Source: Hydractinia symbiolongicarpus (Eukaryota > Cnidaria > Hydrozoa > Anthoathecata > Hydractiniidae). Taken from it: a stretch of 64,000 nucleotides of DNA. Under the pieces are notes generated by a model. It saw only the letters and a program-made list of their open reading frames with translations. It searched no databases and had not been told where the DNA came from. Location of the stretch: the NCBI RefSeq assembly GCF_029227915.1, contig NC_079886.1:20064501-20128500 (forward strand), written 5' to 3'. Within the stretch, counting starts at the first letter, position 1; each line of letters opens with the position of its first letter. Shown here one piece after another: positions 12,754 to 23,324 of this stretch. The position numbers and the translations under genes were made by a program.

Positions 12754-14044
12754 TCCGCAATTCCAACATTCGCTGGTTTGAAAGTTATTTATCCAATAGA
12801 AAACAGTACATTTCCTTTGACGGTGGAAGTACAAACTACAAAACAATCATATGTGGAGTTCCACAAGGTTCCATATTAGGACCACTCTTATTCCTTTTAT
12901 ATGTAAATGATTTAAACAAAGCTTCGAATATTTTACATTCAATTTTATTTGCAGATGATACAAATCTGTTTTATGCACATAAAGATGTAAAAACATTATT
13001 TCGCACAGTCAATTATGAACTCTCTAAGCTGGCAGAATGGTTTAAGGCAAACAGACTGTCCCTAAATATTTCTAAAACAAAGTACACACTTTTTCACAGG
13101 CACAATAAAAAAGATGATATGCCATTGAAGTTTCCTGATTTATCTATTAATAATATAAGTATAAAAAGAGCACAATCTATGAAATTTTTAGGAGTTATTC
13201 TTGATGAAAATGTTACTTGGAGAGAACATATAAATATTTTAGAAGAAAAGGTCGCAAAGAATATTGGCATCCTATTTAAAGCAAAATTTGTTCTAGATCA
13301 GAATTGTTTAAAAAACATATATTCTTCTTTCATTCACTGCTATCTAAATTATGCAAATATTGCGTGGTGCAGCACCAACGCTACAAAATTGACAAAATTA
13401 CAAAATAAACAAAAACATGCAATCAGAATTATTTTAAATGTTGACAGGTACACTCACTCCAGAGAGTTATTTAAAAAGATCAGTGTACTGAATGTATACC
13501 AACTAAACATTTATCAAACTCTTATTTTTATGTTTAAGCTTAAAAACAATATGTTGCCAAGAGTATTTAATGATATGTTTCAGAAGATACAACATAAATA
13601 TCCATCCAGATTTTCAATTAACAGTTTTTTTCAACGTAGAATTAATTATACAATCACAAAGTTCTCTATAACTAGCAGAGGACCTAAATTGTGGAATACA
13701 TTTCTTGGTAACGACATGAAAGCTATTACATCACTTAACGAATTCAAACATAAACTAAAACATAAACTATTGACTACTGACAATCTATATTTATTTTAGA
13801 ACACACGACAGTTACAACATACGACACATATAACACAACTCCTCATCATCTTCAATGCTAACCTTTTATATAGGTTGGGGGCTTGGTGATAAGGCTATTA
13901 TAGCCTTCTTCTCGCTCCTGCAATTTTTTACCTCTCTAGCTAATATTTTTAGCATATGCAATCCTATCTTTAGAATATACGATATAATAGCTTAAGATTT
14001 GTATTTTATTCTTACGGAAAACTGTAAATTCTTCAACGGCAAAA

Positions 14045-14077
<33 letters not shown>
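12754..14077 (+). mobile_element. 5'-truncated LINE (non-LTR retrotransposon) inserted in copy 1 only
   Basis: An uninterrupted frame from about 12754 to 13799 encodes the C-terminal part of a non-LTR reverse transcriptase of the Jockey/CR1 group. It has the GVPQGSILGPLLF block (about 12857-12895), the catalytic FADD (about 12950-12961), the RLSLNISKTK block (about 13052-13081) and the FLGV motif (about 13183-13194). A 3' untranslated region and a poly(A) tract (about 14051-14077) follow. Copy 2 lacks the element at about 43881. There, about 40 bases of ordinary sequence replace it, so the insertion removed a little target DNA. 5' truncation plus a poly(A) tail is the normal outcome of target-primed reverse transcription. 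The intact frame suggests it is young. Confidence 0.88.
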
Positions 14078-14081
<4 letters not shown>

Positions 14082-15901
14082 TGAGGTGTAACGTTTTCAT
14101 TGTCGTCACATTTTTTTATGTTACTTACTTAAAGAAGGTAATTAGCACCTCTAAAAACATTTTAAAGTCATCGTTGTTTCTTTGACTGGCTTTATGTGCA
14201 ACAGTTTTGTATGTTTCTATGCGAAGTTTGAAGAATACAATCAGCTAGCTAGTTCATAAAACTTTGAAGTTTATTTCATCAAAAAGTTTAATTTGATAGA
14301 AAGTTGAGTGCTTATATCGGTAGAGAGCACACACACGTAGGTAAAATCCAAAAAAGTCGGGAAATCAGTTTAGTCAATTGTCTAAAATTTACAGAATGAT
14401 TACGCTTGATAAAATAAAGTTGCGTTATACGTTTTAAATTGTAAGAAATTAGTCCTCCGTTCTCTTATAATTTTTTATAAACATGAGGTTCATTATTGAT
14501 GAATCAGTAAGTGCAAACTCTTGGCCTCACTTGAAACAGTCACAGTATTTCGATTGAACAGTATAAGTTGCTGTTTGTTTTTTAATTTAATTTTAATTTT
14601 AATTTAAGTTTAAGAAGACAGAAAGTAAATATAAACTGAAAAGCACATAGTTATGAAACAACACAGTATCATCGAATCTATTGACGGTCGATGTTTTAAA
14701 GGTAAAACGCTGCCATTAACTCTTGTTGAATGCTAGAAAAATTCTAGCAAATTAAACAGTGCACATAACTTGTTAAAAACCCCTCTCTGTTGCGGTCCCT
14801 TAAGAAGTCATTGCTTTTTTAATAAGATATTTGTAGTTTAGGAGCGCTTAAAATCTGATGTATTGTCAGATTTGTGCAAGTACTATTAGATGCCTATAGG
14901 AAGTTCTTTATAAAATTTTACACAAATTTGTTTTAGTCATTATTAATTTTTTCTTTGTCAAAATAAAAGCCTGATATATACATTGACAGTAATCACAGCG
15001 TTCGTCCTTAGCACAAAGTAGCAGTTCTACTACTATTTTGAACATAATACGGATACTATGCTGAGGCTGATTTATTGGCAATCTTGGACAAGCTGGATTA
15101 AATTTAAGAAATAAAGAAATAAGAATTTTTTGTTTTTTTTGCAAAAGTGCATTCTTATGTAAACGTTTTCGCTGGTCAAAAGAAATACATTTCAGGGGTA
15201 TTATTTCATTTTCGGGAATGATAGTTTTCATAACATTGCGCAGAAACAAATTTTTCAATAAAACATTTAGAATTCCACCATTAAGTTACGATTTTGGCGC
15301 AATAGCGTTCCATTTTTTGAAAAAAATCAAAATACTTTATTTTCTTAAACATCAGGGCATATACGAGTAAATTTCTAATGTTACTCCTAGTTATTAACAA
15401 ACCGAAAAAAAAATCCAATATTTGATGACTATTCTGTCGTGCTTTGTTTCTTATGGTAAATGAATAAAAATAAACATAGTTTTTAAGGTTTTAAAATACA
15501 GATAGGAGATTTATTTACGCGTGTTGACCTAAATTCCGATCTGACCTAAAACGTTTTTAGTGCTCATCCTCCTTTTTAAAATATTAAGATAGAATAGACC
15601 TTTTTAAAAAAAAGTCAATAAATTTATTTATTTCTGACCAAACTATAAGTTGATTTCAACACGAACAATGATTATAAACCAACGTTATGTAAAATTGTTT
15701 TCCCCTGCTGACCTAGTAGACTATATTTAAATAGCTTTATTAGAACCTGCAAAAAATAAAACTTTGTTGTTTCATAAAATTTGCCCTTGTGAAATGTTCT
15801 TTTGCTTTTAAAAATATTTTGTCATTTTCTTTTCACCTGCCTATTATTTTTATTATAAAATTCGCAATGAATAAAAATTTCCAAGTGTTGATCCACCTAA
15901 A
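14078..15901. other. Spacer between LINE and DEG/ENaC B, copy 1
   Basis: It is AT-rich with no supported gene. A minus-strand ORF at about 14908-15258 is disrupted in copy 2 by replacement of about 150 bases (15127-15285 here against about 44968-45025), so it is probably not a gene. Pyrimidine-rich sequence with ttttcacctgcctatt lies just upstream of the channel start. Confidence 0.45.
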
Positions 15902-17338
15902 ATGGCGGTAAAGATAAATTCAGAAAGAGCAAGTAGGATGGAAGAAGAAAATAAATCCTTAAAAACTATTTGGTTGCATTTCGCAACAAACACTACAGCT
16001 CATAGGTTTTCACAGATTGTTCTGACAGGAAGTGCAGTCATTAAAATATTTTGGTTGTTAACAATTTTCGCTTGTCAAGTTGGAATGTTTTATCAAGTGG
16101 AACCATTAGTAAAGCGGTATTTCATTCGACCTACGCAAACTAAAATCTATTTAAGAGAAGAAACTAATCCAGTATTTCCAGCAATCACCATTTGCAACAC
16201 TATTAATGTTAAAAAAGGTACGTTAGCAGAAGAATTATGGAATGGCATGGCATCAAATTCTTATAATTTTATGGCATTTGTTGGGGATACTTCAGATGGA
16301 TCCTTGACACCGGGACGGGAGCAATTGAAAAGATACTTCGAACATTTAGCAGCGTACGAGTATTTAGCGCAAAAACATTTTGAACTGGGAGCAGGTATGT
16401 ACCAATACGGGCATCATTTTAAGGACATGATAGCATCTTGCGAATGGAAGTCAATTTACGACTGTAAAAATGAAACATACTGGAAACAATTCTGGCATTG
16501 GAAACACGGGAACTGCTTTATGTTTAATAGCGGTTACCGTAATGCTGGAGAAGAGGTTCTAAAGGTTTCTGACACCGGCATAGGAAGCGGTTTATCAATA
16601 AAATTAAACATTGAAATCGCAAAGTACTCGTTTTTAGCCAACGTTGCCGGCATCGTGATGCAAGTAGGGGAGCAGGGCGCTATGGTGGATTTAACATCGC
16701 GTGGGACATACCTAGCTCCGGGGTTTACACATGTTGTTGCTCTAAAGAAAACAAGAAGAATTAGAGCTGATCCGTTCGAAAATAAAAGTTGCGGCCACCA
16801 TCATAAAGCAGATTTAGGAAAGGTATCACATGGACCCAGATTATTACGAAAGTACTCCAAACAATTGTGCAAGAAAGTTTGTTATTCTCGAAATGTAATA
16901 AAAAGATGCGGATGTGTTTTGTATCAATTACCATCCTTAGATGGAAATAAAACATGTAGCAAAGCTGAAAGAAAATGTCTAAGGCCTCTAGCGGCCGCAT
17001 TTAAAGCAGGGAATTTAACTTGTCTTAAAAAATGCAGTTTGCCTTGCCTAGAAAATAGTCATGAGATAAAATTGACTTCAAGTAAACTTTATGCACGAAA
17101 TATTTCAATGGTCGCAGATAATTTGTTAGAAATTATCGTGTCTTTCGAGGATTTCGAAACTTCGATTATTGAAGATGAGGAATACTACAGAATTGAAAAT
17201 TTGTTAAGCGATATTGGCGGCCAGTTTGGATTGTGGTCTGGTATTTCGGTGTTAACTTTGATTGAATTTTTGGTATTTATAATCTATGCTTTATTTTTAT
17301 GTGTTTCGTACATTTACGGGAAACTCAAAAACAAATGA
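15902..17338 (+). CDS. DEG/ENaC-family ion channel B, copy 1 (altered His-Gly motif)
   Basis: This intronless 478-residue DEG/ENaC subunit is clearly related to channel A. Its ATG is in good context (aaaATGg). It has an N-terminal TTAH motif, TM1 at about 46-66, FPAITICN at about 92-99, a cysteine-rich ectodomain, GGQFGLWSG (439-447), a G-I-S selectivity filter (447-449) and TM2 to about 472. The residue after His34 is Arg35 (agg at 16004), where copy 2 and channel A have Gly. In vertebrate ENaC, substitution of this glycine lowers open probability, so gating may be impaired here. Seven residues differ from copy 2, all between 17 and 107. The last 371 residues are identical. A GST gene on the other strand ends about 300 bases downstream, a convergent arrangement. 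Confidence 0.92.
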   Translation: MAVKINSERASRMEEENKSLKTIWLHFATNTTAHRFSQIVLTGSAVIKIFWLLTIFACQVGMFYQVEPLVKRYFIRPTQTKIYLREETNPVFPAITICNTINVKKGTLAEELWNGMASNSYNFMAFVGDTSDGSLTPGREQLKRYFEHLAAYEYLAQKHFELGAGMYQYGHHFKDMIASCEWKSIYDCKNETYWKQFWHWKHGNCFMFNSGYRNAGEEVLKVSDTGIGSGLSIKLNIEIAKYSFLANVAGIVMQVGEQGAMVDLTSRGTYLAPGFTHVVALKKTRRIRADPFENKSCGHHHKADLGKVSHGPRLLRKYSKQLCKKVCYSRNVIKRCGCVLYQLPSLDGNKTCSKAERKCLRPLAAAFKAGNLTCLKKCSLPCLENSHEIKLTSSKLYARNISMVADNLLEIIVSFEDFETSIIEDEEYYRIENLLSDIGGQFGLWSGISVLTLIEFLVFIIYALFLCVSYIYGKLKNK

Positions 17339-17635
17339 TTCTATCATTTCACATCATGTTCCCTGCAAATGGGAGACTTCAGATTTGTTGTTGCATCTTA
17401 AACACTTGCATCTATATAGCTATATTTATGTTAAATATGTTGTATATACATACAGATGTTGGAATATTATGAGAAAGTTTTTGTTCATGTACTGAAGTAT
17501 GAGATATGGCGGAAAATCAGTAATAAAAACAAGAGTTATAATTGATAAAAGTAATAACACATCTCCAAAACATCACATTTTTCATTTACTTATGATACAC
17601 ATGTTATTAGTACAATAAATTAAATTCTTCTTCTT
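17339..17635. other. Convergent 3' flank between DEG/ENaC B and GST
   Basis: This is a short AT-rich spacer with aataaa-type signals on the plus strand (near 17520 and 17616) and no gene. The counterpart in copy 2 is 47074-47370. Confidence 0.45.
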
Positions 17636-19399
17636 TTATTTTCGTTCTGCTAAATATTTCTTCAAATTTGGAGATTCTTTGGTTTTAGCATGAATATTTT
17701 TGAGTACTGGATATTTACATAGAACGGATGCGTTTGGAAGTACTTGGTTGACCAAATCCATGACATCAACAAAGTATATGTCTGCTATCGAAATCTAAAC
17801 AAAGAATGCGGCCAATATAAGCACCATGTTTTTTTACTAGACGATGTCTACTATTTATTATCAGTATAGCACCGCAAAATGAAATAATACGCCTATTTAA
17901 CGGATAAAAGCTGGACTTACCGATTTCCCAACAAAATTGTCACATTTTCCATATTCTTTAGCTACCACTTCGTAGAATTTGAATGACTTATGAAGTTTTT
18001 CTTCTAATGCTTTTAGCTTCGCTGGCTGAAATAAAGTGATGTCTATACAGTATATATTCGTTGGTGTTGAGAAAGCTGTCGCGTTGGCAGAAAAACATAT
18101 GAAAGAAGTATTCAATAACGTAAATAAAAAAGTTGAAAAATATCTGAATTAAAAAAATGTAAAAATATTGCTAAATATCTTCTTCTGTCATTCTATTATT
18201 ATAATGTCCTCTTCATAGGCGCGTCCATTTATCTTTCAATCTATACGTTCGAAGTATCACTATCTTACAGGGCTGTTCTCTTTAAACAGTGTCCGCTTTA
18301 GCGGGATCCCACTGTAGAAATAAACCAAAATAGATCCAGCAAAGATTACTTGGAAGCAGGTATTATAATGATTAATCATTCAAAACAAAAATGTCGAACT
18401 TTATATGTAGTGCGGGAAGTATTAAGTCTAATTCTTGTCAATTAGTTGTTATGTAGAAAAATGCATGGTAATTCATCTGTGGCTACGTGCGATTGCCATC
18501 TTTGGCTTCCAGACAGGCACACAGATAGACTGACAGATAGACTGACAGATAGACTGACAGATAGACTGACAGATAGACTGACAGATAGACTGACAGATAG
18601 ACTGACAGATAGACTGACAGATAGACTGACAGATAGACTGACAGATAGACTGACAGATAGACTGACAGATAGACTGACAGATAGACTGACAGATAGACTG
18701 ACAGATAGGGAGCATTGTAATAATAAACGAGAACAATACTGTTCTTCCTTATAGGTTTATACAGTTGTCAACTTTATATAACCATCCTTACCTTCTCTTC
18801 TTCTTTTGTGAAAAATGCAATATCTATAGCAGCGTCATGAATCTCTTTATGTGTTACAACGATCCCATCAATCAAAGCTCGTTGACCGTTGCATTCCCCC
18901 ATTAAGTTGAGTTCAGTTGCAACGTATCGTAAGATAGCTGCAGTTTGAACAATTTTTTTGCCGCATTGTGTTGTCAAAACTGGAATCTGTCCAGTTGGGG
19001 TTTCTTTAACTAAAAAAGAAAAAAATTAATAATTCGTTATTATTGTCCATATGGAGCCCCTAAAATATACTTTTATTTACACCTAAAGGAGTTATAACAT
19101 AATCAAACATTTTATTTTGCCTTTATTTTAAAATAATTCTTCGTTTGTTGGCTCTATCAATAATCCCTAGCCCTTATACACATCGACTGTATTTCAAAAG
19201 TTACCTTAAGAAAATTTTGTATCTGTAAACTTAAAGACCAATATTAAATTATTTCCATACCATTTCCTTTAATTGCATCAAATTCTGCGAAAGATATTGT
19301 TTTCTCTTCAAATTCAACACCAGCATATTTGAACAACATTCGTATGGCCTCGCCACGCCCACGGATATCGAAATATAATAAGGAGTATTTAGGAGACAT
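17636..19399 (-). CDS. Sigma-class glutathione S-transferase, copy 1 (4 exons)
   Basis: Coding exons on the minus strand are 19399-19261, 19009-18792, 18025-17921 and 17794-17636. All introns have GT/AG ends and the phases fit, giving 206 residues, the usual length for this class. The N-terminal thioredoxin-fold domain starts [20 protein letters not shown]; the tyrosine in the LLYF motif is the expected catalytic residue that activates glutathione. TGQIPVL with its cis-proline, and [10 protein letters not shown], match the glutathione site. The C-terminal helical domain includes [12 protein letters not shown], where copy 2 and most GSTs have ITxAD. The enzyme conjugates glutathione to electrophiles; some sigma members are prostaglandin D synthases. 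A 12-base minisatellite lies in intron 2. The start could be 10 codons upstream (MKSISYNTTK) but MSPK aligns with the family. Confidence 0.9.
18521..18708. repeat. 12-base minisatellite in GST intron 2, copy 1
   Basis: The unit acagatagactg is repeated about 15.7 times without visible variation. It lies in intron 2 of the GST gene. The long reading frames across it on both strands are artefacts of the period being a multiple of three. Confidence 0.95.
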
Positions 19400-20458
19400 C
19401 TTTGTTGTGTTGTAACTTATCGATTTCAAATGAATCTAAATAGAAAACGTATTTAAATATAATATGCACTGCTAATTAATTTTATGCTTCAAGTGAATTT
19501 TGTATTCAACGCTTCAAGGTTCCAAGAAATATTAACAAAAGTTTCTGTACATCGAACCAATCCTATTAAAAGAGCAGAGATTACTGAAACGCCTAGATCA
19601 CAAGTAACAACCCTTTTAGAAAAAAAAATTTAACGCATGTTTCTTTTGCATCACTGGAAGTATTCCGTTCGACAAAATAATCCTTGATATTCTGGAAAAA
19701 AATGAATGTTGTATTCTTACCACAATCTTTTCTTTTTTCTTTTCGTTTATAACTTGATTGCAGTTCACTGCTATTTATATTCATAAAGTTCGCAATGAGA
19801 ATGCAAAAAAAGTGCATACTCAGGAACTTTTTAAATGGCTATACAATCGTTTTTTTTAGATTTGCTTCAATTAACGTCTGTTTGCCGTAGTATAATTGAC
19901 ACTTTGTAATTAAAAATGTTTTAAAGGGTAATTAGGCAATTAATAAGTGATTGAAATAAACAAATTTTAAGCACGCGCATCCCTTGCATGAAATGACATC
20001 GCAATTTTGAATGAATAGTTTAGAATTCTAAAAAATTCTACTCTAAAAAAATGCAACCAATTTATCGCTCAGCAAAAAAGATAGATAAAGAACTGTCTAT
20101 TCCGTCTTGAGATTCTACTAATTTTTAGCTATCATATGCCTTGCTGCTTAGCTACTGCATCGGGTGTTTTGTGGCGATTATTTTATATGTGATAAAGGGA
20201 AACACATGATAATTCTGTGTTCTTGATGCTCAATTTTTCTGTCTTTAAAAGGTCACAGTTGTACATGATTTTTTATAAGCGACTTCCTAAGGCTTTGGCT
20301 GACATATATACCTGTATTCTACAATTAAGGGCAGCTTCCGTTGGTAACACTATCAAATTTTAGCTAAATACTATGCAATAAAATAGCATGGTTAGTTTTG
20401 GCTTGCTTCTGACTGTTTATAAAGAGTGGTTTTTCATGCACTTCATAGGGTGTTATTA
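19400..20458. other. 5' flank of GST, copy 1
   Basis: It is AT-rich and presumably contains the GST promoter, reading leftward. No gene is supported. The copy 2 counterpart is 49107-50165, essentially identical. Confidence 0.4.
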
Positions 20459-20976
20459 TCACTTGGGAGTTTGACGGTTTGGTGGTACTTGCAGTTCAAT
20501 CATATCAACCTTTGGAGGAAGATTAACGATAACTTCAAAATCGTATTTAAAAACCTGACAAAGCACAAATTTTGTTAATTGTACCGTATTGTACACGATA
20601 AGGAAAAAGTTTCCGTCTTTATTGATTCATATCTTCCTATTGCTGAGCATACCTTTTTAATGATTTTAAATATCTTTCAATGACATATATATCCGCTGTT
20701 TAATTAACTTTTCATTACCACAAATAACTTTTTTTCTGCTATGTACACAAAGATGACAAAGCATTATCCTCGATTTTAGCGTGATAACACATTTTAACGT
20801 TTTTATATTCTAACCCTTAATTTTTTTTCTTTTCGCAGTCTAAGGTACCAGGCGATAGTGTATCCGTACAATAAATCTAAATAAAAGCTCTCTCTACACA
20901 ACGGTTTTCTTACCCACTGCTTATCTAAATGGTTTTTGACCATATAATATCCTCCAGTCGCTTTAAACAAATTCAT
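20459..20976 (-). CDS. Possible two-exon small protein, copy 1 (unrecognised)
   Basis: Two minus-strand segments look like exons. One is 20976-20914, which starts at an ATG and ends at a gtaaga donor. The other is 20554-20459, which follows a tgtcag acceptor and ends in TGA. Joined in phase they give 52 residues: MNLFKATGGYYMVKNHLDKQ, then a second exon including DFEVIVNLPPKVDMIELQVP and ending RQTPK. The amino-acid content is protein-like rather than random AT translation. The ATG is directly preceded by ag, so this could instead be the 3' end of a longer gene whose upstream exons I did not find. I do not recognise the family. It sits between the GST and AspRS genes. Confidence 0.35.
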
Positions 20977-23177
20977 CTACTGTATAACCTTGGTGTGTCA
21001 TCCATTTTAAAGAACCATCTAATATGCTAGCTATTGCACTTCAGCATACCGTGTGCTAACTTTGAAATTCGATCCATTTACACGAACTTTTTAAACACAT
21101 TATATGTTAAAACGCGTTACTTTTACTTTAGTATTTCAGTACAAAAAGGAACAGATAGGGTGAGTGAGTTTAGTGTGGTGCTATTAGAATTCTAATACGA
21201 TATATAAAACGGATTTTTCAAGATTGTTCAAATAATTATCCATTTTTTGTGTGTGCGAACGAAAATATTTGTCATAAACCATTTGTGTTACTCACAGAAA
21301 ATCAAAATAAAATGAAAATTTTTACCTTATTTTTTTTATTTTTTTTTTCTTATTTTTTTACCTTTTTTTTTAATTTTTTTTTCTTATTTTTTTTGCCTTA
21401 TTTTAATAAGTAATGAAAGTATCTTCGATTTAGAAATTGTTTATGATATGACGTCGCTTAAAACAGGATGATTTCAGGTAGAAAAAAATTATGTTATTTT
21501 CTTTCTTTTGTGTCATACTACAACAATTGTGGCAACATTTATGTAATATGTATAACTCAGTTGTCACTTATGCTTTTAAAGTCCGAAACAGTCCATATCA
21601 AATCTTTCTTCGTGGTGCCTTTTAGGTATTTTGAAAATGTAAGTGTCCAACTTACTATTTAGTGCATTTTTATTAATTTATATATGATAGAATTTTTTGG
21701 AAATCATCCACTGGTCACCCAGCCAAATGTCGCCCGCTTTTTGAAGTGGTCAAACTGCTTTTTCAATCTAGGCTAGTGACAAAGTACATTTGAGCATTTC
21801 TTTCTCCCCCTAAACTGGCCTCGAAATAAGTATGGGTTAATTCTGATCTCAAATCCAGGAACTGTTGTCTTTTTTGCATATCGAACGGCGAAACTTATCA
21901 ATAAGCGCAGCGTCAATGAAAGACAAAAAGCCCTAGAAACAAGGTTGGTTTAATTCAACTGTATTCTAAGTTCTAGGACATATTTTGAACAAAAACTTTA
22001 TTCCTAATAACATTTTTGACATGTTTTGTTCTGCATCGCGCTAACTGTTTGCGAGAAACGTTTTTTCCCCTCTCATTTATCGATAGCATTGCAAATTTAG
22101 ACGAGGTAATATTTTTAATGTTATTAACGTACGACTGTGTCATGAAAGCTTTGAAAGTTCTTTGTGCTAAGGACGCACGAAAAAACTGTGGCCTGGACAC
22201 GTACGACTAGTAAAAATACAATGGCTGGAACATATACGACAATAAATACGACAGACAAACCCCTTGAATAATCCACTATCTATTGACAACACGTTTTTCC
22301 GTTATAAGAGTATGCTTTATAAGAATATCAGTCTGGTGTCTTAAGGCTAAGAACAATAGACCAGTTGTTTAGAAAGATAAAGAAGTAAGATTAATGACCA
22401 GCCTGATTGGAATTCTGATATTGTTATAAAAAAGCGTGTAGTTGGTAATGACACTCTCTTGCTAATCTGGTGGCAAATTATTAAATTAAATGGTCATATG
22501 ACCATTTAATTTAATAATGACATACATACAAGACGTTTAAACATGACATACATACAAGACGTTTATTGAAACTATGCAGCTACAATTCTGGTAAAAAAAT
22601 ATTGAAGCAAAGGCAGATTTTAAGTCATTTCTCAAATACGGACAAAATTGTCTAACGATCAATGCGCTGAAGATGACAGGCTGCAAATTTGGTACATATA
22701 TAGGCCACGTATAGAGCATTTGAGGCTTGCTAGTTAAATTCTCTAGCACGCCTCAACGACGACATAATCCACGTCAGAGCCGTCAGTAATAACTCCACAC
22801 CACACTAGCGCGGGGTAAAAACAAAAATAAGAACAAACAATGTAACATGGCCGTCAAAAACTTTTAGGAGTTTACTGAAAAGAGGTCCAGAGAGCAATTT
22901 TTTAACCGAAGCAGTTTTTTTGCCCAAAGGTGGGAAAAATTACTGCAAGGACCGACGTACGTATTTTACAATCGTATTCTTACGTAAACGAATTTGCCAC
23001 ATTTTAAAACGGATAAACAGATATAAACAGGCCATTACTTTCGCAGTTAGACGAGAAGACAAAATAAATTTTTGATTTATTACACACCTGTGTTTAACCA
23101 ACGAGGCCGGTGGAAATCGAAAGTAAAGCTGCATGGGCCGGGTGGTGTTGATCTAGCCCATTCATTTGCTTGATTTA
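20977..23177. other. Spacer upstream of AspRS, copy 1
   Basis: This is noncoding as far as I can see. It contains T-rich low-complexity DNA (21324-21405, runs of ttttttttctta), a perfect palindrome (22477-22518) and a 26-base direct repeat (22517-22565). The segment 21690-21960 has protein-like short frames on the minus strand and may be a repeat fragment. The copy 2 counterpart is 50684-52884. Confidence 0.4.
22477..22518. repeat. 42-base perfect palindrome, copy 1
   Basis: The arms attattaaattaaatggtcat and its exact complement meet with no loop (centre between 22497 and 22498). The right end overlaps the first of two copies of a 23-base segment (atgacatacatacaagacg and four more bases) repeated with a period of 26 (22517-22539 and 22543-22565). 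Confidence 0.95.
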
Positions 23178-23324
23178 ATGCTGAAGGGATTATTAGTAGG
23201 ATCACTTTGCAAAAGTTTTAGACGTCTTGCGTATTACTCATTAACAAGATCTTTAGCAAAAGGTCAAGCTCAATTTCTTTCACCAGCAAAATATCACCAA
23301 ATACCTTTGATTTTATCGAACAAA
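23178..23324 (+). other. Possible alternative N-terminal extension of AspRS, copy 1
   Basis: An ATG at 23178 is in frame with the main AspRS start at 23325 and no stop lies between. The 49 added residues begin MLKGLLVGSLCKSFRRLAYY, contain eight Lys/Arg and no Asp or Glu, and look like a mitochondrial presequence. The context of the first ATG is weak (T at -3, C at +4) and that of the second strong (A at -3, G at +4). That arrangement allows leaky scanning to make both forms from one mRNA. A stop (TAG at 23154) closes the frame further up. This segment could equally be 5' untranslated sequence. Confidence 0.45.

Noticed and set aside
14908-15258. 116-residue minus-strand frame near DEG/ENaC B
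   Set aside because: Its N-terminal third is replaced by unrelated sequence in copy 2 and no splice sites or domain were seen.
18446-18754. Long open frames on both strands across the minisatellite
   Set aside because: The 12-base period keeps every frame open. The repetitive Thr-Asp-Arg-Leu or Ile-Cys-Gln-Ser translation lies in a GST intron and is not a gene.
21120-21165. Possible 20-base microexon (tatttcag ... gtgagt) on the plus strand
   Set aside because: The splice-like signals occur by chance often in T-rich DNA and there is no partner exon.
21690-21960. Protein-like short frames on the minus strand
   Set aside because: Several frames look weakly coding but none is continuous and no splice model fits. 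It may be a repeat fragment.
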